From positions 59,411 to 123,410 of the forward strand of contig NZ_JAKVTG010000009.1 of NCBI RefSeq assembly GCF_022489025.1: 64,000 nucleotides of DNA, in the 5' to 3' direction. The notes beneath the pieces were generated by a model. That model was not told where the DNA came from. It did not search any database and saw nothing but the letters and a program-made list of their open reading frames with translations. Both the position numbers and the translations under genes were made by a program. This DNA is from Planococcus halocryophilus. GTDB lineage: Bacteria; Bacillota; Bacilli; Bacillales_A; Planococcaceae. Positions 8,489 to 18,622 of this stretch are shown here, in pieces (positions within the stretch are counted from its first letter, which is position 1; each line of letters starts with the position of its first letter).

Positions 8489-11047
8489 ATGAGCTGGATT
8501 AAAAACGTATGGAACCGCATGTTCACAGATACAGATGGTGTCGAAGAAATCGACGAAGAAATCATCTATGAAGAGGCCCCGACCGAGAAGAAAGAAAAAG
8601 CACCATTTCGTTTTCCACTTATTCCAGATGAAGAAAAAGAAGATTTTTTCCATGATATAAAACGTCCAGAGCCGCGTACAAAAATGCCGATTTTCGATGA
8701 ACAAGAAAGAGACGTTCATCGAAAAGAAGTTGAAAAACCGCTTATGGGACCAAAAGAGGCACCTACTCGCTCTGTGGCAAAAACAAAGCGCAAAACGCCA
8801 GAATTGCCTAACCAAAATGCCCGTCGTTTTGAACCAAGTCGTTCAGTATCACCGGTTCACGGCTATAATGTGTCACGACCTGAGCCTATTCAAAAAAAGG
8901 TAGAAGAACAGCGTGAAAGTAAATTAGATCGTGAAATGTATGATGAAGCCATTCAAGAAAAAGCCAGAGCTGGATTCCATAAACCAAGAACACAAGTTGA
9001 GCCTGAAATTCGTTCTTCTTATGAAAAAGAATCGATTCAGAGTCCAAAGACAGAAGTTAAACATGAGTCGCCAGCAACGAGCGTTGTGTCGAATACAGTG
9101 TCATTTGTTTTAGAAGCGCGAGAGCGGGAAGAAAAAGCCTTGTTATTAAAAGAAGAAGCTCTAGAAGAAGCGAACGAGCTAAAAGAGTCGTCTCCAGAAA
9201 TTGAACTGGTTTCAGTAGATGAAGAAGTAGAAGTCGTTGCCGAGTTAGAATTCGAAGAGCAGCCAGAAGTAGAAATTGAATTGGGTGTTACTGAACAACA
9301 GCCAGAATTGTACAACGAGTTGGATTTGGAAGTGCAAGCCGAATCAGAGACACTAGCAGAACCAACAACAGAAGAAATAGAAGAACCACAAGTTTCAGAA
9401 GTAGAAGTAAACATGAAACCAGAAGTTGCACCGAAACGTGAAAAAACAGTGCCGTTTAATGTGTTAATGCTTAAATCGGACAAAGAGTCTTTGAAAAATA
9501 AGGCTATATCGCTTTCAGTAACGACGCCAAGTTATGAAAAACCTGTAGCTCAGGTGCCAGAAGCGGAAAAAAAAACGGCAAATTTAGTTGAACAAGTTGA
9601 ACCCGATTCGGATTTACTAGATTCGGCTGAACCAAAAGCTTATCAATTGCCATTACGAGAATACTTACTGGTTCCTGAAAACGATCGAAAAGACGAAGAA
9701 TGGATGGAAGAACAAGGAGAGCGATTAGTTGAAGCTTTATCCCACTTCCAAGTTAAAGCGGAAATCGTGAGTACAGTCCAAGGACCCGCTGTGACTCAGT
9801 TTGAACTAAAAGTGGCACAAGGTATAAAGGTCAGTAAAATTCGTAATTTAGCAGATGACTTAAAACTAGCATTGGCTGCGCGGGACATAAGGATACAAGC
9901 GCCGATTCCGGGCAAGAGCTCAATCGGTATTGAAATTCCAAACCGAACAAGTCGTGCCGTACGCATTTCTGAAATTATCGGCAGTGCTGTTTTTGAAGAG
10001 TCGGATTCACCACTTGAGGCTGCTCTTGGCTTAGATTTAACAGGAAAACCTGTTACATTAGATTTGCGTAAAATGCCGCATGGCTTGATCGCAGGAGCGA
10101 CTGGATCGGGTAAATCAGTTTGCATCAATTCACTCTTAGTGAGCTTATTGTATAAGTCGTCTCCAAGAGATTTGAAATTATTGTTAATTGATCCAAAAAT
10201 GGTTGAGTTGGCACCGTATAATCATATTCCGCATTTAGTGAGCCCAGTTATCACAGATGTTAAAGCCGCAACTGCATCGTTAAAATGGGCAGTTGAAGAA
10301 ATGGAACGTCGCTATCAATTATTTGCCCATAGCGAAGTGCGCGATATTAGTCGATACAATAAGCGGGTTAAAGAAAAAGGGCATCATGCTCAGCATCTTC
10401 CGTATATTTTAATTGTGATTGATGAGTTAGCCGATTTGATGATGATGTCGCCTTCAGATGTTGAAGACTCGATTTGTCGAATTGCACAAAAAGCTCGTGC
10501 CTGCGGAATTCACTTAGTAATCGCGACGCAACGTCCGTCAGTTGATGTCATTACGGGATTGATCAAATCTAATATCCCAACGCGTATTGCGTTCTCTGTG
10601 TCATCTCAAGTAGATAGCCGAACAATCCTTGACTCCCAAGGAGCCGAGCGATTACTTGGAAGAGGGGACATGTTGTATCTTGGTAACGGTATGTCAGCAC
10701 CTAGTCGTTTGCAAGGAACATTTGTTACCGATGATGAAATTGAGAAAGTTATCGAGCATGTGAGATCTCAAGGAAAGCCAGAGTACTTTTTTAAAGAAGA
10801 GGAATTGATCAAGCGTAGTGAGTCTCCTGCTGAACAGGATGATTTGTTTGAAGATGCTTGTCGCTTTATTATGACTCAAGGAAGTGCTTCGACTTCTCTC
10901 TTGCAACGAAAATTCCACATCGGCTATAACCGTGCCGCTCGTTTAATGGATTTGATCGAACAGCATGGCTTTATCTCTGAGCAAAATGGCAGTAAAGCTC
11001 GTACTGTTTTAATCACAGAAAATGAAATCGAAAGAGTGTTCAGTTAA
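8489..11047 (+). CDS. sftA: Soluble DNA translocase SftA (FtsK/SpoIIIE family)
   Basis: 852-residue septum-associated DNA translocase that helps clear chromosomal DNA from the closing septum. No transmembrane segments, unlike FtsK/SpoIIIE, which marks it as SftA. A long, very acidic low-complexity linker rich in Glu and Val covers roughly residues 200-320. The motor follows with Walker A GATGSGKS near residue 535 and Walker B ILIVIDELADLMM near 640. A C-terminal winged-helix gamma domain (about 790-852) should read KOPS/SRS-type sequences. The start has AAAGGCG inside the end of ytpR. Confidence 0.92.
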   Translation: MSWIKNVWNRMFTDTDGVEEIDEEIIYEEAPTEKKEKAPFRFPLIPDEEKEDFFHDIKRPEPRTKMPIFDEQERDVHRKEVEKPLMGPKEAPTRSVAKTKRKTPELPNQNARRFEPSRSVSPVHGYNVSRPEPIQKKVEEQRESKLDREMYDEAIQEKARAGFHKPRTQVEPEIRSSYEKESIQSPKTEVKHESPATSVVSNTVSFVLEAREREEKALLLKEEALEEANELKESSPEIELVSVDEEVEVVAELEFEEQPEVEIELGVTEQQPELYNELDLEVQAESETLAEPTTEEIEEPQVSEVEVNMKPEVAPKREKTVPFNVLMLKSDKESLKNKAISLSVTTPSYEKPVAQVPEAEKKTANLVEQVEPDSDLLDSAEPKAYQLPLREYLLVPENDRKDEEWMEEQGERLVEALSHFQVKAEIVSTVQGPAVTQFELKVAQGIKVSKIRNLADDLKLALAARDIRIQAPIPGKSSIGIEIPNRTSRAVRISEIIGSAVFEESDSPLEAALGLDLTGKPVTLDLRKMPHGLIAGATGSGKSVCINSLLVSLLYKSSPRDLKLLLIDPKMVELAPYNHIPHLVSPVITDVKAATASLKWAVEEMERRYQLFAHSEVRDISRYNKRVKEKGHHAQHLPYILIVIDELADLMMMSPSDVEDSICRIAQKARACGIHLVIATQRPSVDVITGLIKSNIPTRIAFSVSSQVDSRTILDSQGAERLLGRGDMLYLGNGMSAPSRLQGTFVTDDEIEKVIEHVRSQGKPEYFFKEEELIKRSESPAEQDDLFEDACRFIMTQGSASTSLLQRKFHIGYNRAARLMDLIEQHGFISEQNGSKARTVLITENEIERVFS

Positions 11048-11151
11048 TCGTAAGTAGTCTGCTAGTTTACTGCAGGCGACTTCGGTTTTATGCTGTTGTA
11101 CTAAATCAACTAGGATTTAACTGTTGTTAAAATGTATAGAATATTGAAGCA

Positions 11152-11180
11152 TTTAAAAAAAGACAAATTTATGATATAAT
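11152..11180 (+). promoter_or_regulatory. Extended -10 promoter of murC
   Basis: TTTAAA-N17-TATAAT with an upstream TG (TGA-TATAAT), about 85 bases before the murC start. The 219-base gap between sftA and murC shows no other clear signal. Confidence 0.6.
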
Positions 11181-11266
11181 GTTGTACTATGTTTATCTTT
11201 ACTAGCTATAGAACTCGCTTTGCGATTTATGTAGACTAATTTTCAACTCCCACAGGAGGTCCATTT

Positions 11267-12580
11267 ATGACAGTTTTACATTTTACTGGGATCAAAGGTT
11301 CCGGTATGAGTCCGCTTGCACAAATCATGCATGACATGGGCAAACAAGTACAAGGCTCAGATATAGAGCAACATTTTTTTACTGAAGATCGATTGCGTGA
11401 AAGAGGTATCACCATTCTGCCATTTGATGCAAACAATATAGAAAAAGATATGACCATCATTGCCGGTAATGCATTTGGTGACGATCATCCGGAGCTTGTA
11501 GAAGCACGTGAATTAGGTGCAACTATTATTCGTTACCACGAGTTTTTAGGAGATTTGATGAGACAATATGTTTCTGTAGCAATTACAGGAGCACATGGTA
11601 AAACTTCAACAACTGGTTTAATGGCTCATGTTTTAGGTGGATATAAGCCCGTCTCGTATTTAATTGGAGACGGGACAGGTGTGGGTCAAGAAGATTCTCA
11701 TTTCTTCGTTGCTGAAGCTTGTGAATACCGTCGTCATTTTCTTGCATATCACCCAGATTACGCGATCATGACAAATATTGATTTTGATCACCCAGATTAT
11801 TTCACAGGAATTGATGATGTTTTTAAGGCATTTGAAGAAATGGCTCAGCAAGTCAAAAAATGCATCATTGCTTGTGGCGATGATGAATACTTGCAACAAA
11901 TTCAAGCGCCAATTCCTGTTGTGTATTATGGTTTTGGAGAAGAAAATGATTTTCAAGCAAGAAATATAGTGAAGTCTGTTGACGGGACTACATTTGATGT
12001 CGTAATTCGCAATGAGTTTTTCCATACATTTAAGCTTCCAATGTTTGGAGACCATGCTATTTTAAATGCATTGGCGGTTATTTCTCTTTGCCATTATGAA
12101 AGCATTCCTGCGGATATTATTCAGCAGCAGTTTGAAGATTTCGAAGGTGTAAAGCGTCGATTTACACAAACAGCAATTGCTGATCGAATTTTAATCGATG
12201 ACTATGCACATCATCCAACAGAAATTCGTGCGACTTTGCAATCTGCACGTCAAAAATATCCAGAGCGGGAACTGATTGCTATTTTCCAACCACACACATT
12301 TACACGAACTCAAACATTTTTACAAGAGTTTGCTGATTGTTTAACTGAAGCAGATCATGTTTATCTTTGTGATATTTTTGGATCTGCGCGCGAAAAAGCA
12401 GGAACTTTAAAAATTCAAGATTTAGCTGAAAAAATAAAAGGTAGTCATATTTTGCAATTAGACGAAGTCGCTTCTTTAGCGGAGCACGGCAATGCCGTTT
12501 ATTTGTTTATGGGAGCAGGAGACGTTACAAAATTCCAAGAAGCGTTCGAAAATGCATTGAATACAGGAGAAACAGTTTAA
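11267..12580 (+). CDS. murC: UDP-N-acetylmuramate--L-alanine ligase
   Basis: 437-residue cytoplasmic Mur ligase that adds the first peptide residue, L-alanine, to UDP-MurNAc at the cost of ATP. The N-terminal nucleotide fold begins [16 protein letters not shown], the ATP loop GAHGKTSTT lies near residues 108-116, and the C-terminal [10 protein letters not shown] and [10 protein letters not shown] motifs are intact. AGGAGG precedes the ATG. It follows sftA as in B. subtilis but has its own promoter. The stop codon lies within its terminator stem. Confidence 0.96.
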   Translation: MTVLHFTGIKGSGMSPLAQIMHDMGKQVQGSDIEQHFFTEDRLRERGITILPFDANNIEKDMTIIAGNAFGDDHPELVEARELGATIIRYHEFLGDLMRQYVSVAITGAHGKTSTTGLMAHVLGGYKPVSYLIGDGTGVGQEDSHFFVAEACEYRRHFLAYHPDYAIMTNIDFDHPDYFTGIDDVFKAFEEMAQQVKKCIIACGDDEYLQQIQAPIPVVYYGFGEENDFQARNIVKSVDGTTFDVVIRNEFFHTFKLPMFGDHAILNALAVISLCHYESIPADIIQQQFEDFEGVKRRFTQTAIADRILIDDYAHHPTEIRATLQSARQKYPERELIAIFQPHTFTRTQTFLQEFADCLTEADHVYLCDIFGSAREKAGTLKIQDLAEKIKGSHILQLDEVASLAEHGNAVYLFMGAGDVTKFQEAFENALNTGETV

Positions 12581-12604
12581 CTTTCGAGTTAAACTGTTTT
12601 TTTC
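12570..12604 (+). terminator. Terminator of murC
   Basis: Perfect 13-bp stem (AAACAGTTTAACT) with a TTCG loop and T7 tail. It includes the murC stop codon. Confidence 0.92.
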
Positions 12605-12647
12605 TGCAGGAATGAAACTGTTTTTGTCGAATAATAATAAAGACGGT

Positions 12648-12673
12648 GTTTAATCCAAACTGCTCAAGGGTAG
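12648..12673 (+). promoter_or_regulatory. Sigma-B-type promoter of ytxGHJ
   Basis: GTTTAA-N14-GGGTAG, matching the general-stress sigma-B consensus GTTTAA-N12-15-GGGTAT in 11 of 12 positions, 47 bases before the ytxG start. In B. subtilis ytxGHJ is a known general-stress operon, which supports the call. Confidence 0.8.
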
Positions 12674-12719
12674 AAGTAGAAAAGGATATAACATAATTTA
12701 TTTAAAAGGAGGAAACAAG

Positions 12720-13211
12720 ATGGATTGGCAAATTTTACTTTACATTGCCGCAATCGTAGCCGCTATTGGATTCTTAATATTATGCGTAGCGTTGGCAATG
12801 ACATTAAATTCATTGAAAAACACATTAAAAGAAGTTTCAGGTACCGTTGCTGGTCTTGAAAATCAATTGCAAGGGGTAACGTTGGAAACGACAAACTTAT
12901 TGCATAAAACAAATGAACTTGCTGAAGACATTCAAGTAAAATCAGAAAAATTAAATGGAGTAGTAGATGCAGTTAAAGGTGTTGGCAACTCTGTTACTGA
13001 TTTAAATTCGACGGTTCGCAGCATTACGTCACGCGTTGGTGTGCAAGTAGAACAAAACGAAGAAAAGATTGCTCAAGTAGTTCAATGGGGTAACGTCTTT
13101 ATGGGCATCCGTGAGAAATGGAACGAGCGTAAAATTTACGAAGCTCAAACAAATGCAACACAAACTCCGGTACCAGGACAGAAAAAATTACCTCATAACG
13201 GTCAATACTAA
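12720..13211 (+). CDS. ytxG: DUF948-family general stress protein YtxG
   Basis: 163 residues. One N-terminal transmembrane helix (about 5-28, LLYIAAIVAAIGFLILCVAL) is followed by a long heptad-like coiled coil (about 35-125). This is the DUF948 pattern of YtxG. Function is unknown; it is a membrane-anchored stress protein in B. subtilis. AAAGGAGG precedes the ATG. It is the first gene of the ytxGHJ unit behind the sigma-B-type promoter. Confidence 0.85.
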   Translation: MDWQILLYIAAIVAAIGFLILCVALAMTLNSLKNTLKEVSGTVAGLENQLQGVTLETTNLLHKTNELAEDIQVKSEKLNGVVDAVKGVGNSVTDLNSTVRSITSRVGVQVEQNEEKIAQVVQWGNVFMGIREKWNERKIYEAQTNATQTPVPGQKKLPHNGQY

Positions 13212-13246
13212 ATCTTTTACTACTAACTAAATGGAGGGGAATTTTA

Positions 13247-13999
13247 ATGAGCAGAAACAAAGACCAGTACAATCAATCTGATGTTAACGATTCACAAAAT
13301 AACCAAGATTATTATACACAAGGTGGACAATACAGACAAAACAGCGGCAAGAATTATCAACAAAGTGATTATGTGCCGCAATCTTACGGTGCATCTAACC
13401 GTTATGATGATCTATACGATTACGAAGAGTCATCTGGCGACTCAAGCTTCTTAGTTGGTATTTTAGTAGGTGGTGTTATCGGAGCAGCAGCTGCTTTATT
13501 CCTAGCGCCTAAAACAGGAAAAGAATTCCAAGCGGACTTAAAAACACAAGCAACAACTTTAAAAGAAAAAGCTTCTCAACAAGCGGATTTTAGTGAAGAT
13601 GGCGCAGGTTTTGCGCATCAACTAAAAGAACAATCTACTAAAGTAGTCGAGAAAGTAAAAAATATGAAAGCTGGAAGTTCTCCAATGGACGATGGCACCG
13701 CTTCATCAGAAGGAGAAGAGTCGATTGATATTCTTTCGACAGTTCAAAATACACAAAACCAACCTGAAACTAAAAGTTCTGATGAATTTACGTCAACTGC
13801 AAATGCGTTAAAACAAGCAGTTGAAGAAGTTAAAGAAGAAAAAAAATCAGATTCAACTTCGACGACAGCCGGCAACACAGGCAGCAATACGAACAGCAAT
13901 ACAGCAAATGCAAGCAAAGGTCCAAACACGACCAGCAGCAACAACAACAGCAATAAATCATCAAATGGTTCAAACAAGAACTACAATCAAAAGAATTAA
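13247..13999 (+). CDS. ytxH: YtxH-family general stress protein with Asn/Ser-rich tail
   Basis: 250 residues, longer than B. subtilis YtxH as I recall it. A polar Gln/Asn/Tyr-rich N-terminal stretch (1-60) precedes the YtxH core: a glycine-rich membrane segment (about 65-88, LVGILVGGVIGAAAALFLA) and the family motif PKTGKEF. The last 50 or so residues are low-complexity Asn/Ser/Thr/Gly. The core hydrophobic segment suggests a single membrane anchor. Function unknown. Second gene of the stress operon. Confidence 0.8.
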   Translation: MSRNKDQYNQSDVNDSQNNQDYYTQGGQYRQNSGKNYQQSDYVPQSYGASNRYDDLYDYEESSGDSSFLVGILVGGVIGAAAALFLAPKTGKEFQADLKTQATTLKEKASQQADFSEDGAGFAHQLKEQSTKVVEKVKNMKAGSSPMDDGTASSEGEESIDILSTVQNTQNQPETKSSDEFTSTANALKQAVEEVKEEKKSDSTSTTAGNTGSNTNSNTANASKGPNTTSSNNNSNKSSNGSNKNYNQKN

Positions 14000-14015
14000 T
14001 TTGGGAGCGGTTTAA

Positions 14016-14345
14016 ATGAAAAACTTAATGCGTGTAGACAGTATGGACAGTCTAAAACAGGCAGTAGGAAGTAATCAACATTACTGGTTGTTTAAACATA
14101 GCAGTACGTGCCCGGTATCCGCTGGAGCGTGGAATGAATATAATGAATATGCCTCATTGCATTCGAATCAATTATTCTTATACCTCGTCGTACAGGAAGA
14201 TCGAGAGTTTTCCAAAGCGATTGAAGAAATTACAGGGGTAAGGCATGAGTCACCACAATTATTTCACTTTGCGAGTCAAAAAATGGACTGGCATGCTTCC
14301 CACAACAAAATTAAAAGTAAGTTTATGAAAGAATTTATCGCCTAA
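14016..14345 (+). CDS. ytxJ: Bacillithiol-system redox protein YtxJ (monothiol bacilliredoxin)
   Basis: 109 residues, thioredoxin-like fold of the YtxJ/DUF2847 family. The single active-site cysteine lies in FKHSSTCPVS, the monothiol bacilliredoxin (BrxC-type) signature, and is the only cysteine in the protein. It should take part in removing bacillithiol from protein thiols. Last gene of the ytxGHJ unit, so its expression is tied to general stress. Confidence 0.85.
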   Translation: MKNLMRVDSMDSLKQAVGSNQHYWLFKHSSTCPVSAGAWNEYNEYASLHSNQLFLYLVVQEDREFSKAIEEITGVRHESPQLFHFASQKMDWHASHNKIKSKFMKEFIA

Positions 14346-14348
14346 CAG

Positions 14349-14379
14349 GAAAGCCGAAGCCTTGATGCTTCGGCTTTTT
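14349..14379 (+). terminator. Terminator of ytxGHJ
   Basis: AAGCCGAAGC-CTTGAT-GCTTCGGCTT hairpin followed by T5. Confidence 0.88.
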
Positions 14380-14424
14380 CATGTTCTAAATACTTTAGCG
14401 CGTTGAAGCGTTAAAACATTTTAC

Positions 14425-14453
14425 GTGACTTTCCTGAATAGTTTGCTTATAAT
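14425..14453 (+). promoter_or_regulatory. Sigma-A promoter of aroA
   Basis: GTGACT-N17-TATAAT, about 60 bases upstream of the aroA start. Confidence 0.6.
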
Positions 14454-14515
14454 AGTCCTATCAAGTTAATATGCGTCACCTGATAAAGGTTAATCGCGAA
14501 AGGGGAAGTTATAGA

Positions 14516-15601
14516 ATGAGTAATTTAGAGTTAGAGCAGCTAAGAGAAAAAGTGGACGCAGTCAACCTGCAGATTCTGTCTCTTATTAATGAGAGAGCTT
14601 CCGTAATTCAAGAAATCGGAAAAGCAAAAGAAAAACAAGGAGTTAACCGCTACGACCCGTTGCGCGAGCGCCATATGTTAAATCTGTTAAAAGAAAATAA
14701 TGCTGGACCATTAGATCAGAAAACAGTTGATCATATCTTTAAAGAAATTTTCAAATCAGCATTGGATATGCAAGAAGAAGATATCCGCAAAGCATTACTT
14801 GTTTCACGTAAGAAAAAAGCAGAAGATACGATTATCAATATTAACGGCGAACAAGTTGGCGCTGGAGATCCATCATTCATCTTTGGACCTTGCGCAGTAG
14901 AATCTCAAGAGCAAGTAATGAAAGTTGCCGAAGCTATTGGCGGCAAAGGATTGAAAATGATTCGTGGGGGAGCTTACAAGCCCCGTACATCGCCTTATGA
15001 TTTCCAAGGACTGGGCTTAGAAGGCTTGAAGATGCTGAAAAAAGCAGCTGATCAATACAACTTAGCAGTTGTTTCAGAGATCGTGACACCTTCGCATTTA
15101 GAAGCTGCTCTTGATTACGTTGACGTTGTACAAGTTGGCGCACGTAATATGCAGAACTTCGAATTGCTTAAAGCTGTAGGTTCGATCAATAAGCCGGTTT
15201 TACTAAAACGTGGGATGTCAGCAACTGTGGATGAATTTATCCATGCAGCTGAATATATTATTGCTTCAGGAAATGAAAACATCATTTTATGTGAACGTGG
15301 AATTCGCACATACGAAAAAGCGACACGTAATACATTAGATATCTCGGCTGTACCTATCTTGAAACAAGAAACGCATCTTCCGGTATTTGTAGACGTAACT
15401 CACTCAACAGGTCGTCGTGACTTATTGCTTCCAGCTGCTAAAGCGGCAATCGCAATAGGTGCGGATGGCGTAATGGCTGAAGTTCACCCAGATCCGGCGG
15501 TAGCATTATCTGATGCTCAACAGCAAATGGATATTGGCCAATTCGATGAGTACTACGATGCATTGATGAAATTCATGAAACAATACGAAATGAAAATGTA
15601 A
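14516..15601 (+). CDS. aroA: Bifunctional chorismate mutase / DAHP synthase AroA(G)
   Basis: 361 residues. An AroQ-type chorismate mutase domain (about 1-85, [20 protein letters not shown]) is fused to a KDO8P/DAHP synthase barrel (about 100-361) with [25 protein letters not shown] and [11 protein letters not shown]. It catalyses the first step of the shikimate pathway, and the mutase domain acts as the feedback sensor for chorismate or prephenate. The ATG at 14516 has AAAGGGG upstream and is chosen over an ATG at 14471 with no ribosome binding site. The aroA-ccpA neighbourhood is conserved. Confidence 0.95.
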   Translation: MSNLELEQLREKVDAVNLQILSLINERASVIQEIGKAKEKQGVNRYDPLRERHMLNLLKENNAGPLDQKTVDHIFKEIFKSALDMQEEDIRKALLVSRKKKAEDTIININGEQVGAGDPSFIFGPCAVESQEQVMKVAEAIGGKGLKMIRGGAYKPRTSPYDFQGLGLEGLKMLKKAADQYNLAVVSEIVTPSHLEAALDYVDVVQVGARNMQNFELLKAVGSINKPVLLKRGMSATVDEFIHAAEYIIASGNENIILCERGIRTYEKATRNTLDISAVPILKQETHLPVFVDVTHSTGRRDLLLPAAKAAIAIGADGVMAEVHPDPAVALSDAQQQMDIGQFDEYYDALMKFMKQYEMKM

Positions 15602-15602
15602 A

Positions 15603-15640
15603 TCGGAAAAGTCGGAGTTACTCCGGCTTTTCTTTTTTTT
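15603..15640 (+). terminator. Terminator of aroA
   Basis: AAAAGTCGGAG pairs with CTCCGGCTTTT (one G:T pair), then T8. Confidence 0.88.
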
Positions 15641-15642
15641 AG

Positions 15643-15672
15643 TTGATATTCATGAAGTTTTTATCGTATGAT
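15643..15672 (+). promoter_or_regulatory. Sigma-A promoter of ccpA
   Basis: TTGATA-N18-TATGAT between the aroA terminator and ccpA. Confidence 0.6.
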
Positions 15673-15702
15673 TAAAGAAAGACTGGAAAAGGAGGGCGCA
15701 CA

Positions 15703-16701
15703 ATGACCGTTACGATATATGATGTGGCAAGAGAAGCAAACGTTTCCATGGCTACTGTGTCACGTGTAGTTAATGCCAATCAAAACGTTAAACCGGCTAC
15801 AAGAAAGAAAGTATTAAAAGTAATAGAAGAATTGGGCTATCGTCCAAATGCTGTTGCTCGTGGACTTGCAAGTAAAAAGACAACGACGGTCGGCGTCATC
15901 ATACCTGATATTTCCAATAGTATGTACGCTGAACTAGCCCGTGGAATTGAAGATATTGCAACAATGTATCGCTACAACATTATTTTATCCAACTCGGATC
16001 AAAACGAAAACAAAGAACTTCAGTTATTGGAAACTATGCTCGGAAAACAAGTAGACGGAATTGTCTTTATGAGTGATGTAATTTCTGCTGAACTTCTTAA
16101 AGAAATGGAACGCTCACCGACTCCAATCGTGTTAGCTGGCTCTATTGATGAATCAGCGGCAATCGCTTCTGTAAATATCGATTATTACGGTGCAGCTTAT
16201 GAAGCTGTGAAAAAATTAATCGACAATGGACACCAGAAAATCGCCTTTATTATTGGACCGTTGACGTCAATGATTAACAAAGAATACAAGTTAAAAGCTT
16301 ATAAAGAAGCACTAGCAGATGCCGGTATTGACTATGACGAAAAGCTTATTGTAGAATGCAATAATTCATACGATGAAGCAATAGAGGCTGTTCAAACTTT
16401 AGCTCCTGTTGAGCCAACTGCTTATTTTGTCAGCAATGACGAAATGTCAATTGGTGTTATTCATGCAGTAGAAGAGCAAGGTAAGAAAATTCCGATGGAT
16501 GTCGAAGTGATTAGCTATGAAAACTCTAAGTTAGCACGTATGGCGCGTCCTATGTTGACTTCTGTAGCTTTCCCACTCTATGATATTGGAGCAGTTTCGA
16601 TGCGCTTATTAACAAAATACATGAATAACGAAGAAATCGAAGAAAAGCAAGTTATACTGCCATATCGAATTGAAGAAAGACAATCGACAAAAAATGATTA
16701 A
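15703..16701 (+). CDS. ccpA: Catabolite control protein A
   Basis: 332-residue LacI-family regulator of carbon catabolite control, active as a complex with HPr-Ser-P. The helix-turn-helix is residues 4-24 ([20 protein letters not shown]), the hinge is [20 protein letters not shown], and the periplasmic-binding-protein-like core follows. Length and order (aroA-ccpA) match B. subtilis. AGGAGGGC precedes the ATG. Its candidate targets in this window are the cre sites before methionine gamma-lyase and citZ. Confidence 0.96.
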   Translation: MTVTIYDVAREANVSMATVSRVVNANQNVKPATRKKVLKVIEELGYRPNAVARGLASKKTTTVGVIIPDISNSMYAELARGIEDIATMYRYNIILSNSDQNENKELQLLETMLGKQVDGIVFMSDVISAELLKEMERSPTPIVLAGSIDESAAIASVNIDYYGAAYEAVKKLIDNGHQKIAFIIGPLTSMINKEYKLKAYKEALADAGIDYDEKLIVECNNSYDEAIEAVQTLAPVEPTAYFVSNDEMSIGVIHAVEEQGKKIPMDVEVISYENSKLARMARPMLTSVAFPLYDIGAVSMRLLTKYMNNEEIEEKQVILPYRIEERQSTKND

Positions 16702-16726
16702 TATTCCTTTTTAAAACGATACTTAC

Positions 16727-16786
16727 AAAAAAGAAGACACGCTGCCTGGAATCATTTGATCCAAGCAAGGTGTCTTCTTTTTTTGA
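16727..16786. terminator. Terminator between ccpA and acuC
   Basis: Long hairpin: AAGAAGACAC pairs with GTGTCTTCTT, with an inner TGGA/TCCA stem, flanked by A6 and T7. It can serve both convergent genes. Confidence 0.85.
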
Positions 16787-16806
16787 AAAGATAAAGGTTA
16801 CTTTCT

Positions 16807-17958
16807 TTAATTATTACGAATCATGTATAAAGCTTTATTAAGCATTTGTAGGTTTTTATCGGTTATTTCCGCTTTTCGCGGAATCGCTTTGTACATATTC
16901 GGTGGATCTTCCCATGTCTCGATTAATTTGACTGGGGACTCTGGTTGCCATTTTTCTACCCAAGAAACTGGTAGTTTTCCTGAAGGAAGGGGAGAATTGT
17001 TCATTTCCATCCAGATTAATGACCAAGCTCGAGGGACAACGCGCCAAATATCATATCCACCGCCACCAACGGCTATCCAACGGCCCTGACAATACTCGTG
17101 AGCGAGTTCGTGCGCAATCTTGGGTATTTCCTTGTAAATGTCCATCGTGCCGTACAAGTGGGTCAGAGGGTCAAGATAATGGGCGTCTGCACCATTTTGC
17201 GTTAAAATTACATCGGGTTTAAAAAATTCAAAGATTTCCCTCATAGAAGTTCGGTAAATCTCGAGAAAAGATTCGTCTTCTGTAAATGCGTCGATAGGAA
17301 AGTTGAAGGACGTGCCGTATCCTTGACCACTGCCACGTTCATTGATATTACCTGTTCCAGGGAAAAGGTAGCGACCTGTTTCATGGATTGAGACAGTACA
17401 AACATCAGGATCGTCATAAAAGCTCCATTGAACGCCATCGCCGTGATGTGCATCCGTATCAATATAAAGTACGCGAGCGTTGTATTTGGTTTTCAAATAA
17501 TTGATAGCGACCGAACTGTCATTATAAATACAAAAACCAGAGGCTTTGCCTCTAAAGCCATGATGAAGGCCTCCGCCTAAATTCAATGCGTGCTGAGCTT
17601 TGCCTTCCATAACGTAATCGACAGCGGTCAGTGTGCCGCCAACTAATCGTGCGCTTGCTTCATGCATATTTTCAAATATAGGTGTATCATCTGTTCCGAT
17701 GCCATAACTTTCACCAGCTTCTGGTGTGATTTCTCCGCGGCTCGCTTTTTTGACAATATCGATATAGCGCTGATCGTGAGCTAATAATAACTCTTCATCT
17801 GTTGCAATACGAGCAGGAACAATAGAATCACTTGAAAGAGCGTTCATTTTTTTTAATAAATCAATCGTTAAAACGAGTCTTTTCTGGTTAAATGGATGTG
17901 TTTCAGAAAATTTATACCCCAATTGATCTTCTGAAAAGATGAATACTGCGTGTTTCAT
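16807..17958 (-). CDS. acuC: Acetoin utilisation protein AcuC, protein lysine deacetylase
   Basis: 383-residue class I histone-deacetylase-fold enzyme. The zinc-site segment DTDAHHGDGVQWSF and the GGGLHHGF and GGGGYD motifs are present. In B. subtilis AcuC removes the acetyl group that AcuA places on AcsA Lys549. The start is the ATG at 17958, giving MKHAVFIFS as in relatives; it forms an ATGA overlap with the acuB stop. An ATG at 17985 lacks a ribosome binding site. Third gene of acuABC. Confidence 0.93.
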   Translation of the reverse strand: MKHAVFIFSEDQLGYKFSETHPFNQKRLVLTIDLLKKMNALSSDSIVPARIATDEELLLAHDQRYIDIVKKASRGEITPEAGESYGIGTDDTPIFENMHEASARLVGGTLTAVDYVMEGKAQHALNLGGGLHHGFRGKASGFCIYNDSSVAINYLKTKYNARVLYIDTDAHHGDGVQWSFYDDPDVCTVSIHETGRYLFPGTGNINERGSGQGYGTSFNFPIDAFTEDESFLEIYRTSMREIFEFFKPDVILTQNGADAHYLDPLTHLYGTMDIYKEIPKIAHELAHEYCQGRWIAVGGGGYDIWRVVPRAWSLIWMEMNNSPLPSGKLPVSWVEKWQPESPVKLIETWEDPPNMYKAIPRKAEITDKNLQMLNKALYMIRNN

Positions 17959-18599
17959 TCGTTCACTTGCGGCGTGCTTGGCCATAAAACATCAAAATTT
18001 TCTTTTCGTAGCTCATTGATGATGGCCAGTGGGTTCATCGTTTGAACACGAAATACTAAAATTTTACTCGCCTTATTTTCTCTGTCGGGGTATACGAGCA
18101 CACTCAACACATTAACATTTTGGTGCTGAAAAACTTTCGATACTTCATATAAGACGCCCGATCGGTCATCAACTCGAATTTCAATTTGTGAGCCGGGTTG
18201 GTGCGCTCCAGTTAATTCGATAAAAGTATATAAAAGATCTGTCTCTGTTAAGAAACCTACCAGTTTTTCGTTGCTCACAACAGGAATACAGCCAATTTTA
18301 TGTTCATAGAAAATCATCGCTACTTCTTCGACAAAGTCTAGTGGGTGAGCGATAACGGGATTTGCTGTCATAATTTCTGCAACTTTCTTTTTATACGGTT
18401 CACCTTTAGGTGCTACGGTAAAGCGAGAAGGAACTGCTTCTTTTAAATCCCGATCTGTCACGATGCCGACGACTTTTCCATCATCGACAACCGGTGCATG
18501 TCGAACTCGTTTGTCTTTAAACAAATCCATAACGTCTTGAACCGTCTGCTCTGAACTTAATGTATACACATCGGTTTTCATAATTTCTTCGACTAACAT
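17955..18599 (-). CDS. acuB: AcuB, tandem CBS plus ACT domain protein
   Basis: 214 residues. Two CBS motifs (about 1-60 and 75-135, with VVDDGKVVGIVTDRDL and VVSNEKLVGFLTETDL) form a nucleotide-sensing Bateman module, followed by an ACT-like domain (about 140-205). Its exact role in the acetoin/acetate operon is not established; it may sense adenylates. AGGGGTGC precedes the ATG. It sits between acuA and acuC and overlaps acuC by four bases. Confidence 0.92.
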   Translation of the reverse strand: MLVEEIMKTDVYTLSSEQTVQDVMDLFKDKRVRHAPVVDDGKVVGIVTDRDLKEAVPSRFTVAPKGEPYKKKVAEIMTANPVIAHPLDFVEEVAMIFYEHKIGCIPVVSNEKLVGFLTETDLLYTFIELTGAHQPGSQIEIRVDDRSGVLYEVSKVFQHQNVNVLSVLVYPDRENKASKILVFRVQTMNPLAIINELRKENFDVLWPSTPQVNE

Positions 18600-18622
18600 A
18601 AAAGCACCCCTTTAAAATTAAA

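Noticed and set aside
11048..11110. Hairpin after sftA as a terminator
   Set aside because: Only an imperfect stem (GTCTGC with GCAGGCGAC) and no T run beside it.
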